This document shows positions 1 to 7,012 of a DNA stretch of 21,245 nucleotides, one piece after another. The stretch covers positions 1 to 21,245 of the forward strand of contig JAZSHJ010000030.1 of assembly GCA_045533175.1 (NCBI GenBank). Direction: 5' to 3'. Numbering within the stretch: position 1 is the first letter of the stretch; every line of letters starts with the position of its first letter. Below the pieces are notes generated by a model. The model was not told the DNA's origin. It was given only the letters and a program-made list of their open reading frames with translations, and searched no databases. This DNA comes from SIG588 sp045533175 (lineage in GTDB: Bacteria > Bacillota > Clostridia > Oscillospirales > Acutalibacteraceae). Both the position numbers and the translations under genes were made by a program.

Positions 1-17
1 GCAGGCAAGTGGCCTGC
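1..17 (-). terminator. Possible terminator hairpin after the ABC permease gene (cut by window edge)
   Basis: GCAGGC and GCCTGC form a 6-bp inverted repeat around a 5-nt loop, ten bases past the TAG stop of the permease gene. Any U-tract would lie before base 1 and cannot be seen, so this is only a plausible transcription end for the tetR-ABC operon. Confidence 0.35.
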
Positions 18-27
18 GGGGGTTTTG

Positions 28-927
28 CTATGCTTTTTTGCGAAGCAGACGCGCTTGGACCCACACGTAAAGAAGTGCGAGTAACACAACGCTGCCGCCG
101 AGCACCGCGAACATTACTCCATGCGGCACGCGATCGCCGAAGAAATACAAGTTGGCGTCCACCGTGTCGCGAAGCGTATCCACCACCGTGACAGGAATGT
201 GTTGTGCCTCCATTTCGGCAAACGCCCCACGCATCGCATGGTAGCGAAACAGCACGGTAGCATAGGTGCCCGGCAGAAAGGAGAGTACGTTTCGCAACCC
301 TTCGGAGAACTGCGACATCGGCATATACGCCCCGCACAGGAAGCCGTAACCCGAACTCACCACCGTGCCCACCGCCGAAATTTGCCCTTGGGTGGACAAG
401 AATGAATGGATCACCGATGAGAGCAGCGTACCGAACAGCGTGAGCAAAACGATATCTCCCAGCAGGCAGAACACATCCCCCACCGAAAGATACCATCCCG
501 TAAACGCGAGGTAGCAAAGCCCCATTGCCAGCGCCGCCACCCCGATAAGGATGGTAACAAGGAACGTGGCGATCGAATATCCCATCGCCATAATGGAGCC
601 GCCCACAGGCGTCATGGTAAGGTCGCGGCGCGCGCCCGTCACCTTATCCGCCACCATCAGCATGTTGGCGCAAAATGCCACCGTCACACAGCACACCGCA
701 AGCAGGGAGGAAAGTAACTGCCCACCCACGATGCCTTCCAGCAATTTGTCTTCCAGCACCACGCCTTCGGGCAAACCCGCGGCAAACGAGTCGCGATATA
801 CCTTGGCTAAAAAAGTGGCATACAGCACAAGCAAGATCGCGGGGGTGATCAATGCCGTGAAGAACGCCCCTTTATCCTTGAAAAACAGTTTGATGTTACG
901 TTTGATTAACGCCCGAAGTTCACTCAT
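28..927 (-). CDS. ABC-2 type transporter permease
   Basis: Membrane subunit (299 aa) of an ABC-2 type transporter, expected to pair with the ATPase encoded just upstream to export an unknown substrate. The protein has a short basic cytoplasmic N-terminus (RALIKRNIKLFFKDKG) and about six hydrophobic segments, near residues 21-41, 65-93, 113-135, 151-175, 183-203 and 271-291. A polar loop lies between segments 5 and 6, and the C-terminus is basic (ARLLRKKA). This is the usual fold and size of DrrB/NatB-like permeases. I chose the ATG at 927 because it overlaps the ATPase stop by 8 bp and has a GGAAGGGAG ribosome binding site about 9 bases upstream. An in-frame ATG at 975 would lie inside the ATPase coding region without a better site. 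Substrate cannot be inferred; control by the adjacent TetR is likely. Confidence 0.9.
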   Translation of the reverse strand: MSELRALIKRNIKLFFKDKGAFFTALITPAILLVLYATFLAKVYRDSFAAGLPEGVVLEDKLLEGIVGGQLLSSLLAVCCVTVAFCANMLMVADKVTGARRDLTMTPVGGSIMAMGYSIATFLVTILIGVAALAMGLCYLAFTGWYLSVGDVFCLLGDIVLLTLFGTLLSSVIHSFLSTQGQISAVGTVVSSGYGFLCGAYMPMSQFSEGLRNVLSFLPGTYATVLFRYHAMRGAFAEMEAQHIPVTVVDTLRDTVDANLYFFGDRVPHGVMFAVLGGSVVLLALLYVWVQARLLRKKA

Positions 928-1837
928 TGCGCTCACTCCCTTCCAACGCTTTGCCCGTAACCGCCAAAAACACATCGTCCATTTTGCCTTTGGTGATCTC
1001 GTAATCGCAAAACAGCGCCGCGTGTTCCACGATCAAGCGCGTAGCTTCGGCGGTGTTCGGCACCGCCACGCGAAACGCATCCCGCAACGGTTCATACGGA
1101 CAACCGAGCGTTTTCACCTCGTCTTCGCTCACTCCGTATAACGTGATGTAGTCGCCCGTATAGGTGTTTTTCATTTGAAGCGGCGTACCTTCTGCCGTCA
1201 CCCGTCCGTGATCCAAAATCACCATGTAATCCGCGTCGGCGGCTTCTTCCATGTAATGGGTGGTGAGAAACACGGTGAGATTATCGCGGCGGCGCAGATC
1301 TCCGATCACCTGCCACAAAAGGCGGCGCGTCTGCGGATCCAGCCCCGTGGTGGGTTCGTCCAAAATCAGAATACTCGGACGGTGAAGCAAGGCACGGGCA
1401 ATATCCACCCGCCGCCGCTGTCCGCCCGACAGTTTTCCCACAGGGCGCTTCAAAATCTCCTCAAAATCCAAAAGCGCCGCCAGTTCCCCCACCCGCGCCT
1501 TGGCCTCTTTCGGCGACATTCCGTACAGCGCGGCGCGACTCATAAGGTTGTCCCACACCGACAACGGTTGGTCCAACACCGAGTTTTGAAACACCACCCC
1601 GATGTCCTGCTTGATCTTCTGCGAATCACCATCGGGATCACAGCCGTTCACCCACACCTCGCCGCCGTCCCGTCGCAGTTGCCCGCACAGAATGGAAATG
1701 GTGGTGGATTTGCCCGCACCGTTTTCACCCAAAAAAGCGAACAGTTCGCCCTTTTTCACGCAAAAGCTCACGTCCTGCACCGCTTTCACCTCGCCGAAGG
1801 CGCGGCTCAAGCGGCGAATTTCAATCACGTGTTGCAT
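920..1837 (-). CDS. ABC transporter ATP-binding protein (DrrA/NatA-like)
   Basis: Cytoplasmic ATPase (305 aa) that powers the ABC-2 permease encoded next. All nucleotide-binding motifs are intact: Walker A GENGAGKST (37-45), Q-loop Gln84, signature LSGGQ (136-140), Walker B ILILDE (156-161), D-loop GLD (165-167) and H-loop His194. About 90 residues follow the ATPase core, as in DrrA/NatA-type exporters for drugs, lipids or sodium. The ATG at 1837 has a near-perfect AAGGAGG site seven bases upstream, which lies inside the last codons of tetR. The gene overlaps tetR by 13 bp and the permease by 8 bp, so the three genes are probably co-transcribed and translationally coupled. Family assignment is firm; the substrate is unknown. 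Confidence 0.94.
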   Translation of the reverse strand: MQHVIEIRRLSRAFGEVKAVQDVSFCVKKGELFAFLGENGAGKSTTISILCGQLRRDGGEVWVNGCDPDGDSQKIKQDIGVVFQNSVLDQPLSVWDNLMSRAALYGMSPKEAKARVGELAALLDFEEILKRPVGKLSGGQRRRVDIARALLHRPSILILDEPTTGLDPQTRRLLWQVIGDLRRRDNLTVFLTTHYMEEAADADYMVILDHGRVTAEGTPLQMKNTYTGDYITLYGVSEDEVKTLGCPYEPLRDAFRVAVPNTAEATRLIVEHAALFCDYEITKGKMDDVFLAVTGKALEGSERNE

Positions 1838-2388
1838 CTCGTTTCCTCCTTACGCAACCCTTGGTAGATCTCGCTCATCAACGCAGATACTTGTTCCGCT
1901 GTCAACGAAAGATACCCCGTTGCGCTCATGGCGGCAAGTCCGTGCACCGCCGCCCACATGGCCATGTGGAATCGTTCGGCCGCCTCATACGTCAGCCTGT
2001 TCGCCTTTTGAATGGCATCGATCGCCATGGCAAAACTGGCATCCGTCGTGAGCGCCTCGCCCGTGCGGTCGCGCATAAACAAGAGTTTGAACAGTTCGCG
2101 TTCGGTCACGGCAAACCGCCAATACGCCATACCCATCGCTTTATAGGGCAACCACTTCTCCCCTGCGCGTTCCTCCTCGATACACCGCATCCAACGGGCC
2201 GTGGCCTCTTCGATCACGGCGGTCTTCAACGCCTCCATGGTAGGGTACTGCGTGAACAGCGGCTGCGTGGAGCACCCCAACTCCCCTGCCAATGCGCGGG
2301 CATTGAGCGCGCCTGCCCCATCGCGACGCACCAATTCCACCGCAGCGGTCAACACCGCTTCTTTTGTTATCTTTGCCTTGGGCGGCAT
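1825..2388 (-). CDS. TetR-family transcriptional regulator
   Basis: A 187-aa repressor-type protein. The N-terminal TetR helix-turn-helix is recognisable: an initiating helix (KITKEAVLTAAVELVRRDG), then NARALAGELGCSTQPLFTQY at about residues 28-48. The C-terminal ligand/dimer domain contains WRFAVTERELFKLLFM and AVHGLAAM, as in TetR proteins with a WHG-type C-domain. I chose the ATG at 2388 because GGAGGTG lies just upstream. A longer in-frame reading from 2463 would translate through the promoter and operator. It is the first gene of an operon with an ABC exporter. Two perfect palindromes overlap its own promoter, so autorepression relieved by an exported ligand is the likely logic (inference). 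The ligand is unknown. Confidence 0.9.
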   Translation of the reverse strand: MPPKAKITKEAVLTAAVELVRRDGAGALNARALAGELGCSTQPLFTQYPTMEALKTAVIEEATARWMRCIEEERAGEKWLPYKAMGMAYWRFAVTERELFKLLFMRDRTGEALTTDASFAMAIDAIQKANRLTYEAAERFHMAMWAAVHGLAAMSATGYLSLTAEQVSALMSEIYQGLRKEETRCNT

Positions 2389-2404
2389 AGCAACACCTCC
2401 ATAA

Positions 2405-2432
2405 ATAACGAGCGTTATATAACACTTGTTAT
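2405..2432. promoter_or_regulatory. Tandem palindromic operators, likely TetR binding sites
   Basis: Two abutting 14-bp perfect palindromes share the form ATAAC-N4-GTTAT: ATAACgagcGTTAT at 2405-2418 and ATAACacttGTTAT at 2419-2432. The second overlaps the last two bases of the tetR -10 box and the first covers the early transcribed leader. Their position directly upstream of tetR fits binding by TetR dimers that block its own operon. Confidence 0.75.
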
Positions 2433-2459
2433 TATACACGGCAACAAGCGATCTGTCAA
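2431..2459 (-). promoter_or_regulatory. Consensus sigma-A promoter of the tetR-ABC operon
   Basis: On the minus strand TTGACA (2454-2459) and TATAAT (2431-2436) are separated by exactly 17 bases, a full match to the vegetative consensus. Such a strong promoter overlaid by operators fits a system that is held off by repression. Confidence 0.88.
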
Positions 2460-2464
2460 GCATA

Positions 2465-2502
2465 AAAAACAGCCGTGTAAACCACGTTTACACGGCTGTT
2501 TT
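2465..2502 (-). terminator. Strong terminator of the ppi-htpG operon
   Basis: A perfect 15-bp stem (2468-2482 with 2486-2500) closes on a 3-nt loop, is flanked by A and T runs, and gives a six-U tract on the minus strand. It starts at the htpG stop codon and ends five bases before the -35 box of the tetR promoter, insulating the two operons. Confidence 0.9.
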
Positions 2503-4382
2503 TATCCGTTTTTCGCCATCAGGCGGGACAGACGATCCGAAAATGCGACCGGATCTTCCGGCAGCATTCCTTCGATCAACAGCGCCTGATCGTAAAGCAA
2601 CGCCGCATAGTCCGCGAGGGTTTCCTCCTCGGCATGGAGCAGGGCGGCAAATACCGGGTGATCGGGATTCAGTTCCAACACGCGCTCGGCCTTCACGGGG
2701 GCGGCGTTCGGCATCTGCGACAACACCTTTTCCATTTCCAGCGACACCGCACCTTCGCTCACCAGACACACGGGATGGGTTTTGAGTCGTTTGGAAATGC
2801 GCACTTCTCGGCATTTTTCCGTGAGCAATTCCCCGAGTTTTATGAGCAATGCCGCCTCCTCTTCGGAGTTTTCACGTGCGGCCTCTTCGGTATCGAATCC
2901 GAGATCGCCGCCCGAAACCGAACGGAATTCCTTCTCTTTGTAGCTGTGGAGCATCTTGAGCGCAAATTCATCCACATCATCCGTCAAATACAGCACGTCA
3001 TAACCGCGCTCACGCACCGCTTCCGCCTGCGGCAACAGCGCCACCTGCTCTGCGCGCTCACCGCACGCGTAGTAGATGTATTTTTGATCTTCCGCCATGC
3101 CTTCGACATATTCCGCAAGCGACACGGTGGCGCTTTCGCCCGACCATTTGAACAAAAGCAGATCCTGCAGCACGTCCTTGTGCTGACCGTAATCCGCATA
3201 GATTCCGTACTTCAACTGCAGGCCAAACTGGGCAAAGAAGGTTTCATATTTCTCGCGATCGTTCAACAACATAGACGTCAGTTCCGTTTGGATCTTCTTT
3301 TCAATACGGGACGCAATGATCTTCAGTTGACGGTCGTGTTGCAACATCTCACGCGAGATGTTCAGCGACAGATCCTGCGAATCGACCAACCCGCGCACAA
3401 AACCGAAGTAATCGGGCAACAGGTCGCCGCACTTGTCCATAATAAGCACGCCCGACGCATACAGTTGCAACCCCTTTTCAAAATCACGGGTGTAGTAGTT
3501 GTGCGGCGCACGGGCAGGGATGTATAACAGCGCGTTATAGGTCGCCGCACCTTCTGCCGAAGAGTGAATGTAGCGAAGCGGATCTTCAAAATCGTAGAAC
3601 TTCTCTTTATAAAAGTTGTTGTACTCCTCGGCGGTAAGTTCGCTGCGATTCTTCTTCCACAGCGGCACCATGCTGTTTAAGGTTTCATCCTCAATCACCG
3701 TTTCATAGGTGACCTCTTCTCCTTCAGCGGCCTTCTGCGGCACGCGGCGGGTAGTTTCCATCTTGATGGGATAGCGAATATAATCGGAATAGCGCTTCAC
3801 CAGTTCACGCAGACGCCATTCGTCCAAAAACTCATCGTAATTTTCCTCGTCGCCGTTGGGTTTCAGGTGCAGTTCGATCACCGTGCCGTGGGTAACTTTG
3901 TCTGCGGCGGTGACGGTGTAACCGTCCGCCCCGTCGGATTCCCAACACCACGCTTCGTCACTTCCGAACGCGCGGGACGTGACCGCTACGCGGTCGCTCA
4001 CCATAAAGGCGGAATAAAACCCCACACCGAACTGACCGATGATATCGACATCCTCGGCGGCTTCGTTTTCCTGCTTGAATTTCAGCGAACCGCTTTTGGC
4101 AATGGTGCCGAGATTCTGTTCCAATTCCTCTTTGGTCATGCCGATCCCGTTATCCGTCAGCGTCAAGGTGCGGGTTTCTTTATCGGGGGTAAGGCGAATG
4201 ACCATATCTTCCCGCAACACGCCCGTCACGTTTTCGGACAGCGAACGGTAGTAAAGTTTATCCATCGCATCACTCGCGTTGGAAATCAGTTCCCGCAGGA
4301 AGATCTCCTTATGCGTGTAGATGGAGTGGATCATCATTTCCAGCAATCGTTTGGATTCCGCTTTAAATTGTTTTTTTGCCAT
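2502..4382 (-). CDS. htpG: Molecular chaperone HtpG (bacterial Hsp90)
   Basis: ATP-dependent cytosolic chaperone of 626 aa, the usual HtpG length. The GHKL ATPase domain (about 1-210) shows RELISNASDAMDKL with catalytic Glu31 and Mg-binding Asn35, DNGIGMT with Asp77, and the lid motif GQFGVGFYSAFMV (117-129). The middle domain carries NISREMLQHDR, with the conserved ATP-contacting arginine near 344. The C-terminal dimerisation domain follows. I chose the ATG at 4382, with an AGAAGGTG site upstream; the open frame continues upstream to 4499, but that part overlaps the cyclophilin gene and has no HtpG similarity. Only 23 bp separate it from the upstream cyclophilin gene, so both probably share one promoter. 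I saw no CIRCE element. Confidence 0.97.
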   Translation of the reverse strand: MAKKQFKAESKRLLEMMIHSIYTHKEIFLRELISNASDAMDKLYYRSLSENVTGVLREDMVIRLTPDKETRTLTLTDNGIGMTKEELEQNLGTIAKSGSLKFKQENEAAEDVDIIGQFGVGFYSAFMVSDRVAVTSRAFGSDEAWCWESDGADGYTVTAADKVTHGTVIELHLKPNGDEENYDEFLDEWRLRELVKRYSDYIRYPIKMETTRRVPQKAAEGEEVTYETVIEDETLNSMVPLWKKNRSELTAEEYNNFYKEKFYDFEDPLRYIHSSAEGAATYNALLYIPARAPHNYYTRDFEKGLQLYASGVLIMDKCGDLLPDYFGFVRGLVDSQDLSLNISREMLQHDRQLKIIASRIEKKIQTELTSMLLNDREKYETFFAQFGLQLKYGIYADYGQHKDVLQDLLLFKWSGESATVSLAEYVEGMAEDQKYIYYACGERAEQVALLPQAEAVRERGYDVLYLTDDVDEFALKMLHSYKEKEFRSVSGGDLGFDTEEAARENSEEEAALLIKLGELLTEKCREVRISKRLKTHPVCLVSEGAVSLEMEKVLSQMPNAAPVKAERVLELNPDHPVFAALLHAEEETLADYAALLYDQALLIEGMLPEDPVAFSDRLSRLMAKNG

Positions 4383-4405
4383 AACAGTACACCTTCTGAA
4401 TAATA

Positions 4406-5575
4406 TTATTCCGTCGTAACGACGCGCACGGCGGTCATCACGGGGCGATCCTCCGCCGCCACCGCACCGTTGCCATCCTGCACGGGGGTGTTTTCGCACA
4501 CGGCATCCACCACGTCCATTCCCTTGATCACCTGCCCGAATGCGGCGTAATTGCCGTCCAGATGCGGGCTGTCTTGGTGCACGATGAAAAACTGGGAGGA
4601 CGCGCTGTTCGGATCGTTGGTGCGCGCCATCGAAATCACACCGCGCTTATGAGACAGTTCGTTGCGATAGCCGTTCGCGGAAAACTCACCCACGATGGTT
4701 TCATCGGAACCGCCGATGCCGTCGCCGTCGGGATCGCCGCCCTGCATCATAAAGCCTTTGATGATGCGGTGGAAGGTGACCCCGTTATAAAACCCTTCCT
4801 CCACCAACTTCAAAAAGTTCGTGACGGTGCGAGGCGCGATGTCCGCATACAGTTCCACACGAATGGTGCCGTAATTCTGCACATCGATCTCCACATAATG
4901 GGTGCCTGTGAGGCATCCTTCGGTTTCGGGATCTTTAAGCCCGTCGGTGGTGGTGCCGGTGGTGGGCGTGTAATCCGTCAGCACGCGCACCGAGGTGATC
5001 TTCGGTTGATTTTTGGCGGGCACGGTGCCGTTATCGTCCACCACGGGGGTGGAGGTGCACACACCGTCCACCACTTCAATGCCTTCCACCACGTGGCCGA
5101 AAGCGGCATACTGTCCGTCCAGATGCGGGCTGTCCTTATGCATGATGAAAAACTGCGAGGACGCGCTGTTCGGATCGTTGGTGCGTGCCATCGAAATCAC
5201 ACCGCGCTTATGAGAAATGTTGTTTTGCACCCCGTTGTAGGTGAACTCGCCCTTGATGTTGTTGGGTGAGCCGCCCGAACCGTTGCCGTCGGGATCACCG
5301 CCCTGCATCATAAAGCCGTTCATCACCCGATGGAAGGTAAGTCCGTCGTAAAACTTCTGCTCGGCCAGTTTCACAAAGTTGGTCACCGTGATAGGTGCCA
5401 CGTCCGCATCCAGTTCCACCACGATCCTGCCGTAATTTTCCACCACGATTTCGGCATAATGCTTACCTGTCAGAAGCGTGCCCGGCCATGCGCCGGAATC
5501 CTCCTTCTGCCCGCACCCCGAAAAGGCGGTAAGCATCAAACACAGCGATAACAAACAAAGTAATACTCGCTTCAT
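4406..5575 (-). CDS. Two-domain cyclophilin-type peptidyl-prolyl isomerase lipoprotein
   Basis: A 389-aa exported folding catalyst with two complete cyclophilin domains in tandem, at about 40-199 and 226-389. Each has the catalytic arginine motif (FHRVMNGFMMQGGDP with Arg83; FHRIIKGFMMQGGDP with Arg270), the QFF core (141-143; 328-330) and HLDGxYAAFG. The tryptophan of eukaryotic cyclophilin A is replaced by His at HLDG in both. The N-terminus is a lipoprotein signal (MKRVLLCLLSLCLMLTAFSG, then Cys21), so the protein is probably lipid-anchored outside the membrane. I chose the ATG at 5575, with AAGGAG upstream; it places the signal peptide at the N-terminus. Promoter at 5610-5638; htpG follows after 23 bp. 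Parts of the two domains are nearly identical at DNA level, indicating internal duplication or gene conversion. Confidence 0.94.
   Translation of the reverse strand: MKRVLLCLLSLCLMLTAFSGCGQKEDSGAWPGTLLTGKHYAEIVVENYGRIVVELDADVAPITVTNFVKLAEQKFYDGLTFHRVMNGFMMQGGDPDGNGSGGSPNNIKGEFTYNGVQNNISHKRGVISMARTNDPNSASSQFFIMHKDSPHLDGQYAAFGHVVEGIEVVDGVCTSTPVVDDNGTVPAKNQPKITSVRVLTDYTPTTGTTTDGLKDPETEGCLTGTHYVEIDVQNYGTIRVELYADIAPRTVTNFLKLVEEGFYNGVTFHRIIKGFMMQGGDPDGDGIGGSDETIVGEFSANGYRNELSHKRGVISMARTNDPNSASSQFFIVHQDSPHLDGNYAAFGQVIKGMDVVDAVCENTPVQDGNGAVAAEDRPVMTAVRVVTTE
4561..5214. repeat. Internal direct repeat within the cyclophilin gene
   Basis: The block 4561-4653 recurs at 5122-5214, offset by 561 bases (187 codons), with only a handful of mismatches. 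It encodes the SHKRGVISMARTNDPNSASS / QFF / HLDG part of each cyclophilin domain. Outside this block the two domains are more diverged, so the similarity is locally elevated. Confidence 0.8.
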
Positions 5576-5609
5576 AGTTTTCTTCTCCTTGCAATCGTAA
5601 TCATGGGAC

Positions 5610-5638
5610 AGTATAGCATATTCCCGCCCGTTTGGCAA
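5610..5638 (-). promoter_or_regulatory. Promoter of the ppi-htpG operon
   Basis: On the minus strand TTGCCA (5633-5638) and TATACT (5610-5615) are spaced by 17 bases, about 35 bases before the cyclophilin start codon. No heat-shock operator is evident, so expression appears vegetative. Confidence 0.75.
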
Positions 5639-5669
5639 TGGCGGAAACATCAAATTTGTGCGGTATCTC

Positions 5670-5697
5670 TTGCTTTTTTCAAAAAACACGCTATAAT
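5670..5697 (+). promoter_or_regulatory. Promoter of the phenylacetate-CoA ligase gene
   Basis: TTGCTT (5670-5675) and a perfect TATAAT (5692-5697), spaced by 16 bases, lie 32 bases before the GTG start. The promoter is divergent from that of the cyclophilin gene. Confidence 0.7.
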
Positions 5698-5729
5698 GGT
5701 AAGGTAGTTTATGTTTGGAGGGATCGTTC

Positions 5730-6965
5730 GTGCCGTTGAATCCGCAACAGCTCGCTTTGGTCAAAAACCAGATCGCCCGCGTAAAAGCGTTTGAGGGCAG
5801 TTTGTATCACAAAAAATATGCCGATATTGCGGCGGAGGATATCGTTACCGCCGCCGATTTTGAAAATCTGCCGTTTACCGAAAAGGATGAACTGCGCGCG
5901 GTGTATCCGCTGGGTATTCAAGCGGTGCCCGATGAAGATATCGTGCGCATCCACTCCTCTTCCGGCACCACGGGAACACCCATCATTGTTCCCTACACAA
6001 AGCAAGACGTGGAGGATTGGGCGCTGATGTTTGCCCGTTGCTATGAAATGGCGGGCATCACAAAGCAAGATCGCATCCACATCACTCCCGGCTACGGCTT
6101 GTGGACAGCGGGCATCGGGTTTCAACTGGGGTGTGAAAAACTGGGTGCCATGGCAGTTCCGATGGGCCCCGGCAACACCGACAAACAGCTTAAAATGATG
6201 ATGGATCTGAAAAGCACCGTGCTGTGCGCCACCTCGTCCTATGCCCTGCTGTTGGCAGAGGAGATCGCCAAACGCGGTATCGGGGATAAGATCTGCCTGC
6301 GCAAAGGGGTGATCGGTTCGGAGCGCTGGGGCGACAAAATGCGCGCCCGCATCGCGGCAGAACTGGGCGTAGAACTCTATGACATCTACGGATTGACCGA
6401 GATCTACGGCCCGGGTATCGGCATCAACTGCCCCAAAGAAGAGCCCATGCACTACTGGGACGATTTTATTTACATTGAGATCATTGATCCTGTGACGGGC
6501 AAAGTGCTGCCGGACGGTGAAGTGGGCGAAATCGTGATTACCACTCTTAAAAAAGAGGGCGCACCGCTGATTCGTTACCGCACACACGACCTCTCTCGTA
6601 TCGTGCCCGAACCTTGCTCGTGCGGATCACACTTCCCGCGGATCGACCGCATCATCGGTCGCAGCGACGACATGATAAAAGTCAAAGGCGTCAACATCTA
6701 TCCCGGCCAGGTGGAAGATGTGCTCAAAGAAGTGGCGGGTGTCAGCAGCGAATATCAGGTAATGATCGATCACTTGAACGGGCGAGACATCATGACGCTC
6801 TTCTTTGAAATGGAACCGCAAGCCGAAAAAGCGGTGGTGGAAGCGGCGGTCGGCGCCGTGTTCAAAACCCGCGTGGGACTCACCATTGTTCCCAAAGGCG
6901 TGGCAATCGGCGAACTGCCCCGCAGCGAAAAGAAATCTACCCGCATTTTCGATAACCGCTATTAA
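5730..6965 (+). CDS. Phenylacetate-CoA ligase family enzyme (PaaK-like)
   Basis: An adenylate-forming acyl-CoA ligase of 411 aa, slightly shorter than E. coli PaaK. Motifs in order: P-loop HSSSGTTGTP (75-84), DIYGLTEIYGPGI (218-230), YRTHDL (283-288), GRSDDMIKVKGVNIYP (310-325) and a C-terminal PRSEKKSTRIFDNR containing the expected catalytic lysine. By family, it activates an aryl-acetate such as phenylacetate or indoleacetate with ATP and CoA in the cytoplasm. In anaerobes close homologues usually sit beside indolepyruvate oxidoreductase genes, which are absent here. I chose the GTG at 5730 because GGAGGG ends seven bases upstream. A TTG at 5715 would extend the frame but would overlap that site. 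It is monocistronic, with its own promoter and terminator. Substrate specificity is not settled by sequence alone. Confidence 0.9.
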   Translation: MPLNPQQLALVKNQIARVKAFEGSLYHKKYADIAAEDIVTAADFENLPFTEKDELRAVYPLGIQAVPDEDIVRIHSSSGTTGTPIIVPYTKQDVEDWALMFARCYEMAGITKQDRIHITPGYGLWTAGIGFQLGCEKLGAMAVPMGPGNTDKQLKMMMDLKSTVLCATSSYALLLAEEIAKRGIGDKICLRKGVIGSERWGDKMRARIAAELGVELYDIYGLTEIYGPGIGINCPKEEPMHYWDDFIYIEIIDPVTGKVLPDGEVGEIVITTLKKEGAPLIRYRTHDLSRIVPEPCSCGSHFPRIDRIIGRSDDMIKVKGVNIYPGQVEDVLKEVAGVSSEYQVMIDHLNGRDIMTLFFEMEPQAEKAVVEAAVGAVFKTRVGLTIVPKGVAIGELPRSEKKSTRIFDNRY

Positions 6966-6971
6966 GCAACA

Positions 6972-7011
6972 AAAAACGCACTCGTGAGCACCTGTTCACG
7001 AGTGCGTTTTT
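6972..7011. terminator. Bidirectional terminator between paaK-like gene and dockerin gene
   Basis: A 16-bp perfect inverted repeat (6972-6987 with 6996-7011) with an 8-nt loop begins with an A-run and ends with a T-run. It can therefore end transcription from the plus-strand ligase gene and from the minus-strand dockerin gene, whose stop codon is at 7013-7015. Confidence 0.9.
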
Positions 7012-7012
7012 C

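Noticed and set aside
4383..4405. CIRCE or other heat-shock operator before htpG
   Set aside because: The 23-base gap contains only a ribosome binding site. No TTAGCACTC-type inverted repeat was found there or before the cyclophilin gene.
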